Assembly (NCBI GenBank): GCA_000231825.2
Contig: JH720377.1
Coordinates: forward strand, 124,001-188,000
From: Tetrahymena elliotti 4EA
Lineage: Eukaryota; Ciliophora; Oligohymenophorea; Hymenostomatida; Tetrahymenidae
Direction of reading: 5' to 3'
DNA: 64,000 nt
The notes beneath the pieces are model-generated. The model did no database searches. It saw nothing but the letters and a program-made list of their open reading frames with translations, and was not told where the DNA came from. The position numbers and the translations under genes are program-made. Positions 1 through 9,322 of this stretch are shown piece after piece; within the stretch, counting starts at the first letter, position 1, and every line of letters begins with the position of its first letter.

Positions 1-11
1 ACGAATGATCT

Positions 12-1472
12 TCATATAGAAATCTATACAAGCCCTTGCAACCATTTCATAGGCAATAAATTATAGTAAAGTATGTGTTTGGTTATCAAAGCAAAGTCTT
101 ACTCTAATCTCTTTGATAGATAACTACTTAATATCCTCAATTCATTATCCTCATGATCTATCATAGTTAGATAATAAAATACAAGAGCTATTATTACTTT
201 CTTATGATGTGTATCCTCTATTAGAAAGTTAAAGATTCTATTAGTTGACATCTTATCAATAATCTCATTGACTTTATTCTATTGACTCTATGATAGTTTG
301 ATTTCTAATAGATGCTATATGATAAGAGTTAGACCTTTATCTTCTTTTTTTTACATTATATTTTTCATATTGCCTCCAGCCTTCATCTTCTTCTATTTCT
401 CTAGATCAAACATTCCACTTTCTATAGTCTCTTTGATAGAGAACTTTGTTGTTTCTTTATTAGAAGGTATATTAATGAATCTTATAGTTTCTTCGAAAGC
501 TATTTTATTGTCCTTACCTCCTCTTAGCTAAGGTTTAAAACTATACTTGAAGGGATTGAAGGGTTTTGCAACAAGATCTTTTTTAACTACTTTGGTCTTA
601 TCTTAATTTACTATCTATTCAAAGGGAAATAATCTCAAAGTTGAGATCAGCGAGATATAAGAACATAAGAACATGAACTCCTAACCAGTAAGCTTTTATT
701 CATTGCGCTAGTGAAGAAGGCATTCGAAGAGATACCTAACATCATAGTAACAGTACATTAAATAGTCATTATTAGACAGAACACTAATATCACCCAATTC
801 TCTCCTAGCATTCATACCTCTCTAACCCAAATTTTTTATCTCTACTATCTTTTCTTTAGATAGAACATTGGAGAATGAATAGAAACCATACAGAGCACCA
901 CCTATGCTTACACCTTTGAGCTTCTATAGTATATTATAGAATAAGTTGATATCTATCATGTTCTTCACAAAATATCTAACTGGATTGAATAGTACTTTAT
1001 CCTAATCTCTTGCGCTCAGACTAATAGGTTACTTACCATATTTCTTATTCAGATTAGGTACATCACCAGAAAAAGGCCCTTGAGCTATCTTATAAACATT
1101 ATCTTGACAATTAAAAAGAAATTAGAATAAGAATCTCTCTTATAAAATCTATACTTACTTCATATGTTCCAGTGATAAGTTCTAACCTTTAGTCTGATTA
1201 GATACTTTTCTCAACTCTATGATAATAACTTTATCCTATACTAGTTCATTGAATTATTTCAACTGATCATCTTATAATCCCAATTAATCAAATTTGAGTT
1301 GCACTAATCCTATACTATTATCCAGCCTTGAAAATTCAAAGTCAACACTTACAAAGAGTAACTTATTGAGATTTGATATGTTCTTTATGTAAAGTTTCTC
1401 TACCAGATCAAATATCTGAGTTACTTGTTCTATGTCTTATTGTTTATAGTAAAGATTACTAATTACTATCAT
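12..1472 (-). CDS. RNase D-like DEDDy 3'-5' exonuclease domain protein (486 aa)
   Basis: Unbroken 487-codon frame in ciliate code. Motif I is seen at residues ~40-47 (FVSVDFEF; Asp44, Glu46), followed by SIGLVQLKF, the usual Leu-Ile-Gln-Leu-like strand of RNase D/EXD exonucleases. Motif III is YCYYDVRYL at ~240-248 (Tyr240, Asp244), the Y-x3-D signature of the DEDDy class. MIDINLFYNIL (~172-182) fits the conserved 'fDTqlA' helix. The second acidic motif is ambiguous: Asp124 in FNCQDN is a candidate, while the region just before MIDIN lacks the expected Asp. The ~190 residues after the domain show no polymerase motifs. Such enzymes trim DNA or RNA from the 3' end. I chose the ATG at 1472 because the frame has no Met upstream before a TGA. 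It could serve element replication or RNA processing; the substrate cannot be told from sequence. Confidence 0.7.
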
Positions 1473-1815
1473 ACTATCTAATTTAATTATATCGATCTAG
1501 ATAAAAGTGAAAAGTTAAATCTTTAAAGATCTCTAAGAAATTAAACAGTAATCTAAACGAAATATAATCAATGATAAACAAACACTTCTTGGTCAAACTT
1601 AAATGTTTCGCAGTAAGACTATTGATAGAATACAATAATCTATCATACAATACTTTATAAATCTCTGAAATATTCAAAGGTTATAAAGAGGAAATAGAAT
1701 AAGATACATTGAAGAGTATCTAAGAGAGCATATAGTAAAGTAACCAGCTAAACAAAATAGAGCTACATCTACATATAAGCATTATTGTAAAGATCGTATT
1801 TGGTATTGTTACAGC

Positions 1816-2106
1816 ATGTTACTTCTATGTCATCTATCTTAAACATAATATGTATTATTAATTGCAAGCGCTATGATCCTGTACTTAATCTACTAATTAG
1901 TAACTTTGATAAATTATATCAATAAGACTATGAGTAAGATATCTTAATCCAAAGAATATCAAAAAGATGAAGACTTATGTTTTATATGTTGTGTTGAAGA
2001 CTTGGAAACTATAAGACTAGAATGTTGTAATTAAATCATGTGTCCAGGCTGTATAGAAAAAGTAGATAGATGTCCTTATTGTAGAGATTAATAGTACTTC
2101 TCTTGA
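1816..2106 (+). CDS. small membrane protein with C-terminal RING finger (96 aa), putative E3 ubiquitin ligase
   Basis: From the ATG at 1816 the protein begins with a strongly hydrophobic stretch (residues ~1-35, with LLIASAMILYLIYQLV) that should span a membrane. It ends in a compact C3HC4-type-like cysteine array: CFICC, then LECCNQIMCPGC, then DRCPYC, finishing 5 residues later at TGA. The spacing Cys-x2-Cys ... Cys-Cys-x4-Cys-x2-Cys ... Cys-x2-Cys matches short RING fingers of the MIR/IAP/viral type that recruit ubiquitin-conjugating enzymes. The frame is open upstream back to a TGA near 1655 without Met, so an upstream exon cannot be excluded. It converges on the next gene with only 6 bases between the stops. 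The RING call is good; the ligase role is inferred. Confidence 0.7.
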
Positions 2107-2112
2107 AATACA

Positions 2113-2520
2113 TCAATCTATAATGAGAGCTATTTTTATTTCTACATTTTTTTTATTGTTTTGTTTCTTGTTCTAAAGAGGAAACTCTAATAAATGATGT
2201 TCATTATACTATACCTACTCTTTATCTTACTCTTTCTCTAATTCTCTAACTGTCATCTCCAACTCATTCAACTTCTTCTCATACTACTCATCTTTCAAAG
2301 GTTATTATGTCACATTAGGTATTCTCTGTAATATGTTATCCAATGTTACTCCCTATTTAGACTACTCTTTGAGTCTATTGATACTCTTTTTAACTATTTC
2401 TTCTTTACTTGGCTTACGAAGGTTACTTAAGTTCTCTCTGTGGTCTTCCCTTATCACCCTTATCAGCATAAGGATGTAAGAGATGATAAAACCATACCAT
2501 AATACAATACATAACTCCAT
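2113..2520 (-). CDS. single-span membrane protein with coiled-coil tail (135 aa), unknown
   Basis: 136-codon frame. Residues ~3-22 (CIVLWYGFIISYILMLIRV) form one transmembrane segment right at the N terminus. The rest is charged and rich in Glu, Lys and Gln, with a predicted coiled coil around LKDEQYEKKLNELEMTV and following residues. No catalytic motif is recognised. It is transcribed away from 2569 and converges on the RING-finger gene, so a bidirectional promoter in the 48 bases between 2520 and 2569 is likely shared with the next forward gene. Membrane anchors with coiled-coil tails recur in this cluster (see 8447 and 9323), which suggests a common envelope or membrane-associated role; this is inference. 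Confidence 0.6.
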
Positions 2521-2568
2521 GCTCTATCGATTCGAATATAAAAGGACTGAATTATATAATTAACTACT

Positions 2569-3108
2569 ATGGATAATACTCATATTGGAGAAGGTACTCA
2601 AGTCTTTTGGTAGTGTATCATAGCAGCTTTACTACTCTATTTAATCTACATATGGTTCTTTGACCATAAAGAAGGATTCATTAATTACAATATCTTGACC
2701 GATGAGTATAGAGCTTTAGAAAGATACAATGAAATGAAAAGATACAGAGATATGATATCCAGAGGCTTAGATAGATACGGACTACCTGATACTAATTTGA
2801 GCTTCTATAATAATTATTATGATATCAACTCTTATATGGCTAGAGCAGTAGGACCTTATGCCTCTTAATCTAGACTCGTGGGTTATATTAGGAAGCCTAA
2901 TGATGGTATGAGTTATAGTATTATGTATGATGGTTTTAGAGATAAGTTCTTTGCATAACCTTAGAATGATTTTATGCCAGTAGTAGAGATTAAGAGTCCT
3001 GACTTGATAAGGAATCTTGATGTATCAAGAAAGAATAAGATAACCATAACCAATGGGATCATGAAAGGTAAGTATTTATTCTAAGCAGATGAACTGTTTC
3101 GTTATTGA
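2569..3108 (+). CDS. single-span membrane protein (179 aa), unknown
   Basis: 180-codon frame beginning MDNTHIGEGTQVFWQ. One transmembrane segment lies at residues ~14-34 (IIAALLLYLIYIWFF). The following ~140 residues are soluble and Tyr/Arg/Asn rich, with no low-complexity tract and a beta-rich look (for example GYIRKPNDGMSYSIMYDGF). The short N terminus before the single span, with Arg/Lys after it, fits an anchored protein with a globular domain. No family recognised. It starts 48 bases from the start of the oppositely oriented gene at 2520, and is followed by a 565-residue gene on the same strand after a 147-base gap. Confidence 0.6.
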
Positions 3109-3255
3109 GTTAGGCCTGGTAAAAATGAAAAATGTTCCTAGTGATTGTAATGTATAATTATCAAAAAAATAAGCATAAAAAGCTAACTCCAGAAAATACC
3201 AAGAAAAAATATACCTATAAAAACACCAAGAAAAACAATTTGAAAAGTAATAGAA

Positions 3256-4953
3256 ATGGCATTCCTCAATAAATTCAAAAATCAAGCTTAAGCCTCTGTA
3301 TAAAAAGTTGAAACAGAATAAAAATAGTACATCAGTACTACATTTTACTAGGCTAAAGATTTCCAAGAAACTAAGGAAATCATTCAAGAAGAATTATACC
3401 TCATCAAAAGAGGTAATACAAGTTTTAGAGTAGCCATTAAAAAAGGCAAACTCTAACCTGAAGGTAAGGTTTTTGCATCGATGGAAGACATCGAAAGAAT
3501 AAGTGAAGATACTATATTCAAGTACAACCTGATCATTAAAATAAAAGAAGAAATCAAAAATCTTCAGGGTGAATAAAAAGAATTAAAAAAGCTCTAGTTA
3601 AGAAAAGAATGTGCATCAAGCATAGAGCTATATAATAAGTTGGTAGATACAAACAAAAAGATATCCAAACATCATTCTGAAGCATTGATTCAGTGCTTCA
3701 TAGATTCAGATATCGATCTTTATTTTCCTGATACCACAAGTAACGCTCCAATAACAGACAGCGTCTACAAATCCATCATCGAAAAATATTAATCCTTCGA
3801 TGAATTTGATAAGATAGGAGAACATATTAACAATTAAGATTTCTTCAATCAAGTTTTTACTACTATTGAAGGCGCCTATCCTGAATGTTATGCCATTAAC
3901 TACTTTTTCTAGTAGTAAATAGAAGACTTGAACGTCTAACAGGTTTACGGGCCTAAGTATATTTATGTTCTCTTCGAGTAATATGTACTCTATTTCGCTA
4001 GAGAACTCAGTAATACTTTCTAAAACTCCAATGGAGAAAAAGCAGTATCGAAAGAATAATATTGTGAGAATTTAGAAAATAACTAGTTCTCCTCATTTGA
4101 AGAGGCTTATGAGGTTTTAAGTCAGGTCTTTGATCACTTCAGTACATTATGTACTGAACTCAAAGAAGATAGAAAGACTGTGTTATAGTATAAACATCGC
4201 GAGTCACTGGTTATTAAGCTTTCTGCCTGTGTAGCTAATCAGAACGCTTTAATTAACCAACATGGTTACTTGACTATAACTATCGGCGATTTGACATATG
4301 ATATATTCGCCAACAATATTAAGGCAGATGAATATATCTCAAAAAATTATAAAAAGTGGTTAGAGTAGCACACAAGTAGCTACAAAAATAAAGACGATCA
4401 AAATTTAGAAAAACCTCTAAACAAACCCAAAGTTAATCGTATTCCTCTCGTCCTCTAAAGAAAGTAATAAAAGAGAGAGGAATAACAAGGACCCAGAGGC
4501 AACACATTGATAAGAAAGACTTAACCAAAGGAATAAAAACCTTAGAGATAAAACTCTAAGCAATAAAAATCCAAGGTTTAGAATTCTTATCAAAAGAAAG
4601 AAATGGTCTAATAGAAAAATTAACACTCTGTGAAAGTTACTATTAATTCTGGCAAATCCTAAAATACAATCAAGAAGGAATTGTTAGAATAAAAAAAGTA
4701 ATATTGGGGATAATAAAATACTATCGCATGTGAAGACATGTTGGGTGGTGACAGAAATAAAAAAGTCTAACTCGCTGATCTTGATTCTTTCAGTGCATCA
4801 ATAGTGAGACAGTAACTTAGACAAAAAGTTATTGGATTAGAAAAAGATGTGAAAGAAGAGCAAAGATTATTTAATCTTATATTCAAAGGTATCGATATTG
4901 AAACCTTGAACTAAGATGAAATCATTGATTTGATCAAATAATACTTAGACTGA
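3256..4953 (+). CDS. 565-residue orphan protein of the island, basic Gln/Lys-rich C-terminal third
   Basis: Uninterrupted 566-codon frame rich in TAA/TAG glutamines, which is strong evidence of true coding with the ciliate code. Residues ~1-380 look globular and mixed alpha/beta, with a charged coiled-coil-like stretch around 95-115. Residues ~385-480 are strongly basic and Gln-rich (RKQQKREEQQGP and neighbours), typical of nucleic-acid-binding or disordered tails. The last ~70 residues are helical and acidic, ending at TGA 4951-4953. No signal peptide or transmembrane span. No homologous family recognised; size and basic tail would suit a structural or nucleic-acid-binding protein of a virus-like particle, but there is no motif to support that. 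Confidence 0.65.
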
Positions 4954-5005
4954 AGAGTCTGAGTCAATCCCAAAAAAGATAGTAAAAAGAGTATTTATTT
5001 AATTT

Positions 5006-5079
5006 AAATTATAGTAAAAGATAAAAGTTTGAATTTAGAGTTTGACTGAAAAGTCAAGCTTTAAATTTTACTATAAATT
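5006..5079. repeat. long imperfect hairpin between convergent genes
   Basis: Two nested inverted repeats are seen. The outer arms are about 14 bases (5006-5019 and 5065-5079, around TATAGTAAAA / TTTTACTATA). The inner arms of about 19 bases end in GACT-GAAA-AGTC at 5044-5055, so the loop is GAAA. It lies between the convergent stops at 4953 and 5158 and may end transcription or form the 3' end of both mRNAs. A shorter palindrome, GACTGAAGAGTC, covers the stop at 4951. Confidence 0.5.
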
Positions 5080-5157
5080 GTTGTTAACCATAGAGTTATT
5101 TCGTTTTAAAGCTTCGGATCAGAAGTAAATTATCTTAATTACAATTAATTACAAACA

Positions 5158-6525
5158 TCAAGTCCTACCAGTTTTCTATATTCTCACCGTTTCCTCCGCT
5201 TCTTATTCGCTTATAGGAAACTCAGTCTATTCTTACTCTTCCAAACTCTATAATCCGAACAATTAAAGAGTATGTTATCTATCCATAGCAGCATTCTTAT
5301 CTATACCTCCAGATAATTATACATCATATGTTCTTGGTTAGAATTATGTTATTCCTTGAGCTTATTACATCAAAGCAATCTCCTTTAACCTTTCAAACTC
5401 CGGATTAACTGTCTAACCTGCTTTCTATATAGTTTATCTAGTCTCTACCCTGGGCTAATATGGTGTACTAGCTGCTTGAGTTTATATGACATTACCATCT
5501 TCGTCAGTATATTCTATTGTTGTATCATCGGGGATGAATTATTCTTTTAATATCTGTTTCTCTTCTTCTTATTTCTTTAACTGGAGAAATCTGGTCTATT
5601 GCTCAGGAGTTAATTATGGTATTGTAATGTTATTACTAATAGGAATAGAAGTATTGTTAGGAACAGAAGTATTAGGAATAGAAGTATTATTATTTGGATC
5701 AAGAGGATCTATGGTAAGGGGAGTATCATATGAAGGATTATTGTCTAGAGTATCATTATTTACTGTATTAATTATCTGTATCAATCCTTCATCATATTTT
5801 TATACAGGTCGTTATTATACAGATTGTTATTACACAGGCTATTGTATCTATTATTATACATGCTATTATTATACAGTTTGCTTTTGTTGTATCTATTATG
5901 TGAGAGGCATCTATTATGTGAGAGGCATCTATTAAGTACGTGGCATCTATTAAGTACGTGGTATCTATTAAGTACGTGGTATCTATTATTCAAATTGTTT
6001 TTATAAATGCATATAGAGATTATGTTATTAACTTTGATTCATTGTTCTTATCATCAGAGATCTTAAATAACCTACATCGAGCTTCCTCTGTGTAATTTGA
6101 GGTAAGATACTATTCTATAAATATTATTCTAAGGTAGGATAATTGTTCCCTTGATAGTTCTAATATACTTCATAAGCACAATAAAATTCTATTGTAAACG
6201 GTGTTCTCTTCAAGGTCTAGAGACTATTGAAGAACATAACATTACTCTTATTGAACTAATGGAATATCTCTTCTTAAAGTAATATCTTAAGCCCTTATAG
6301 AGCATGTATCATCTTATCCAGAGGAAGACTCGTAAACTAAGATTATACTACTTTTTATTATCTTATATCTTCGATGAATTAATAGATCATCTATTTAGAC
6401 ATATCAGACTTGAAAGTGAGTTGATAGTTCTCTTAGATACTCAACATAATGCTCTATTAACATGATTCTAATATCTATTGTAGATATGAATAGAATATGG
6501 ACTCTTGTAGAGTGATTTTGTTCAT
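5158..6525 (-). CDS. 455-residue orphan protein with central PRTQQ/Gln repeats
   Basis: 456-codon frame from ATG 6525 to TGA 5160. Residues ~1-170 look globular (for example RTPFTIEFYCAYEVYQ and YLRSLMIRTMNQ). Next come tandem six-residue units of the type QQIPRT, QQMPRT and QQMPLT, then a Gln/Val tract. Then follows an Asn/Pro/Thr-rich linker with NNTSIPNTSVPNN, and a charged C-terminal third containing a Gln/Glu/Lys helix. Most Gln codons are TAA/TAG, so the gene is invisible in the standard code. No transmembrane span or catalytic motif. The repeat-linker layout resembles fibre, tail or scaffold proteins, but no homologue is recognised. Upstream Met codons are cut off by an in-frame TGA, which fixes the start near 6525. 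Confidence 0.65.
5895..5984. repeat. five tandem 18-bp units inside a coding region
   Basis: Five consecutive 18-bp copies (unit starts at 5895, 5913, 5931, 5949, 5967) of ATTA(A/T)GT(A/G)(C/A)G(T/A)GG(C/T)ATCT type. On the reverse strand they encode the six-residue repeat QQ(I/M)PRT or QQMPLT. The unit length is a multiple of three, so copy number can change without breaking the frame. The first two units are identical and differ from the last three, showing two rounds of duplication. Confidence 0.9.
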
Positions 6526-6595
6526 GATTCTTGTTAAGTTGTTATATAAAGTCAATCCTAAGACATAGTTATGCGCATATATTTATTCGAACAGA

Positions 6596-6919
6596 ATGAG
6601 AGTAAAACTTCAAAGAGTGATACATATCTTTGGTAAGTATTCTTACAATACTGTATTCTATGTGCTATTCAATTGGAATTATAAGAGTAAAAACATGTGA
6701 CAAAAAAAATCATGGAAAAGATCATAGAGTTTAGATCATACTCAGTATCTAGATAAAGAGAAGAGTAAGAGAATATTGGATGATATGAGGAGATGTTGTG
6801 ATAGGTTCTATAAAGAAGATGTATCATTGGTTGCTATAGTAGCTTATGTCCTGTTTGAAAAGAATAATATAAAAGGAGATCATAATATAAAGGAGAATCT
6901 AAAAGATAATCTCAGATGA
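6596..6919 (+). pseudogene. 108-codon frame interrupted by one internal TGA (codon 35)
   Basis: The frame runs from ATG 6596 to TGA 6917-6919 but contains a TGA at 6698-6700, straight before a run of eight A residues. The first part (34 codons, hydrophobic, VIHIFGKYSYNTVFYVLFNW) and the second part (LDHTQYLDKEKSKRILDDM..., then VSLVAIVAYVLFEKNN) both look coding and are in the same frame. Either the gene is broken by a nonsense change, or the first part is a separate 34-residue peptide and translation of the second restarts at a Met (6784), giving 44 residues. Function unknown. The final TGA overlaps the next ATG. Confidence 0.45.
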
Positions 6920-7056
6920 TTACATATATCGAACTAATAGATAATTTGATTATAGAGTTATTAGGTTAGAGATTAAGAGTGTATAACTTTAATAGACAAG
7001 GTGTATTATTATAATTATAATACTATTTGACATAGGAGAGGTCTGAAAAAAAATGA
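6916..7056 (+). CDS. 46-residue hypothetical protein, ATGA-overlapped
   Basis: Starts in the ATGA that ends the preceding frame and reads MITYIELIDNLIIELLGQ, then a basic stretch RLRVYNFNRQG and a Gln/Tyr-rich end, stopping at TGA 7054-7056. It is short, so support comes mostly from its position: same strand, exact one-base overlap with the upstream stop, and another ATG overlapping its own stop (7053). No family recognised; it may be a helical accessory peptide. Confidence 0.4.
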
Positions 7057-7123
7057 ATGATATGAATTATGAAGACTATTGTAAAATAATAAAACTATAA
7101 GAGAATTATAAAATAAGAAAAAA

Positions 7124-7765
7124 ATGGAATACGAATTAAGCTTTAGAAGAACACTTGTCAAAACAAAGTACGTTGGTTACAATATATCTAACCTGTAATA
7201 TACTATCGAATCATTTGGTAAAGCCTATAGTAATAATAACTTATAATATCCGTTAGTATACTATGCAAACTTCTATACACCACCTGATGAACTTCCAGAA
7301 TATCAAATATAATGTTCTTCTGATCTCGATTATGGATAAGAGTATGTATCAATGCTTGAAGCCTTTACTTGGTCTATAAGACATTATTAATTCCCTTTTG
7401 AGAGAGGTATAAAAGGTATTAACAATAATATCTTTTCCGTATCCATAATAATAAATACTAAACATGAAGACGTAAGAAAGATAAGAGAGACTAGATTGAA
7501 ATGTAAAGTTAGACTATTAGATAGAACAATGCTATAACTAATCTATCAAGACAAGAACTTCTTATAGCTAAGACTGACCGATCATAGCAACAGAAAATAC
7601 AAACTCATAGAAGAAGGATATTGTCTAATATCTCATCTCAAAGCAGCTCATAATTTCACCCTCTGTGTACTACATCTATTAGCCATGAGAAAGATGTGTT
7701 TAGAGGATTATAAAGATTATGTTAATTTGGTATAATTAGCCAAAGTTGATCTCTTTATAGATTGA
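7124..7765 (+). CDS. 213-residue orphan protein of the island
   Basis: 214-codon frame starting MEYELSFRRTLVKTKYVGYN. The sequence is evenly mixed and looks globular: an N-terminal part rich in aromatic residues (YPLVYYANFYTPPDELPEY), a middle with SVSIIINTKHEDVRKIRE, and a C-terminal helical part (HNFTLCVLHLLAMRKMCLEDY). No transmembrane span, repeat or known motif. The stop is 5 bases from the stop of the convergent gene at 7771. Another frame opens at 7053 and runs across the start, so the true N terminus could be slightly different. Function unknown; the well-folded composition argues for a conserved element gene. Confidence 0.6.
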
Positions 7766-7770
7766 TATTA

Positions 7771-8385
7771 TCAAAAGAAGTAACGCTCAACATCTATTTC
7801 TTCATCATCATCTAATTCTATGCTTTCAGTCTCTATTTCTTCTTCTATTAATTGATCATCATATGGATTGATCTTAGTATTATTAATCCTACCTCCCTGT
7901 TTTGATTTAACTCTTTCTTGCTTCGTTTTAAACCTTTCATCTTGAACAATAATTTACCTAAGTCTAGTACTATAATCCAATAAATCTACTATTTCATAAC
8001 ACATTCCTCTCTCATTGAAATATTTTCTTATTTCATTGATCTTAGATACTATAGGTATCATAAACTCATAATATCTCTTCTTATCTTCTATGACCTCTTA
8101 TAACTTTTCGAAGTCTGTTTGAGGTATGTATCTACTATTGTTTCTTCTCTCTTTCTCTTCTAACTAATCAAACAATACATAATCAAATTAGATAGGATGG
8201 GATAATATCTCCTGATATACTTTATCCCAATGTTATTCAGTACCTTTATATGTACCATGATATAGATTTTCTAGATATAAACAAAAGTTATAGATATCTA
8301 TACCATTTCTCTATGATAGACTATCATAGTCCATAAATAGCTCACCTTTGAATAGTTCCTCACCTTTTAATTACAATACCTTCAT
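7771..8385 (-). CDS. 204-residue orphan protein with acidic C terminus
   Basis: 205-codon frame from ATG 8385. The in-frame codons just upstream are TGA TAG, which fixes the start. It begins MKVLQLKGEELFKGELFMDY, is mostly helical and highly charged, and ends in an acidic tract (LDDDEEIDVERYFF). A central part (FEKLQEVIEDKKRYYEFM) is likely coiled coil. No membrane segment. No recognised family. The acidic tail and basic middle (RFKTKQERVKSKQGGR) could suit DNA-protein or protein-protein contacts. Confidence 0.6.
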
Positions 8386-8446
8386 CTATCAATCTTATCA
8401 TAAACCTTATATATAAGTTATTCAATATTCCAATTATCTTTGTGAT

Positions 8447-8656
8447 ATGTTATTGATAGTTTTCGAAATAATACTAATAGTACCCTTGATCATCTTGTTC
8501 ATAGTTGAAGGTGACAGGAATAGATATGACTATATTTTCTTGTTGGCATGGTTGATATTAGTCAGCGGTACTATCCTGTAATAGAACAACAATAAAGGTT
8601 TTATGAGTGTGAGGAATATAAAGAAACATTTTGATAAGATTACATTGGGCAGATGA
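8447..8656 (+). CDS. small two-span membrane protein (69 aa)
   Basis: 70-codon frame, MLLIVFEIILIVPLIILFIV then a short polar turn (EGDRNRYDY) then IFLLAWLILVSGTIL, followed by a basic tail. Two clear transmembrane helices form a hairpin. The last codons overlap the next start as ATGA at 8653-8656, so the two proteins are probably made from one transcript. Small hairpin membrane proteins encoded ahead of a coiled-coil partner are common in viruses and phages, for example holins or envelope scaffolds. That comparison is structural only. Confidence 0.6.
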
Positions 8657-9252
8657 GAGGCAATAATAACTTCTATATCTTTAAAGTGATGATAAGAATT
8701 CCTCATGGGAATAATAAAGTCAAAATACATAATCTCTATAAGATAGGTTATACTATCTAGAGCATAGAAGAGAGAAGAAGAGGTATAATAGATGATTTGA
8801 GAAATTATTAGAAAGATAATAAGAAAGATAAACATATGCTCAAAGATGATTGTTCAAGGGAAGTCACGCTACTATCCAATAAGGTAATCAGAGATATTAC
8901 TGTAGAAAAAGCCTTTCATAAATATATGTAATAGAATTTACCATAGCATATATGTAAAGAGATATATACTATGAAGAAGGGTGTAAAGAGTGAAAAGGTA
9001 GAGTATTATTATCAGCATAAAGAAGTATTGGATGAGTATGATAAAGTAGAAGTTTATGATGTTCAGGATATCATTTAGAGGTAATAAAAGATTATAGAAT
9101 AATTGAGACAGGAGTTATAGACTAATAAAAATATACAACAAGACTAAACAAATTAATAAAAAAAGGAAACATAAGATGTTCAAAACCATACATAACAGGA
9201 TATTCAAAAGAAAACTAATTGTCTTTGGTCATGGTTATGTTGTTTGAGATGA
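8653..9252 (+). CDS. 199-residue charged protein with coiled-coil and Cys-rich end
   Basis: 200-codon frame whose ATG overlaps the preceding TGA. The N-terminal ~130 residues are basic and mixed. Residues ~140-190 are Gln-rich coiled coil (IIQRQQKIIEQLRQELQ). The C terminus, TNCLWSWLCCLR, carries three cysteines and two tryptophans, a possible palmitoylation or membrane-contact site. Upstream in frame is a TGA, so the overlapping ATG is the only sensible start. The pairing with the membrane hairpin protein suggests that the two act together at a membrane. Confidence 0.6.
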
Positions 9253-9322
9253 TACTATTGAAGTGAATTCATAACCATCTAAAATAGAGAATATTATACT
9301 TTGTTTCATTCTTCAAACTCTT

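Noticed and set aside
298..531. Forward hydrophobic frame MISNRCYMIRVRPLSS... in the island
   Set aside because: It is the antisense of the exonuclease gene (12-1472), whose motifs make the reverse strand the true one.
3256..4953. Capsid (double jelly-roll) protein
   Set aside because: Length would fit, but no capsid-like beta-rich pattern or motif is visible, and the C-terminal third is basic and Gln-rich; left as orphan.
5486..5935. Forward 149-codon Tyr/Cys-rich frame
   Set aside because: Antisense shadow of the repeat-bearing reverse gene 5158-6525; its repeats are just the complement of the QQxPRT units.
8530..8835. Reverse hydrophobic frame of 101 codons
   Set aside because: Overlaps the forward ATGA-coupled pair (8447-8656, 8653-9252), which has much better coding character and packing.
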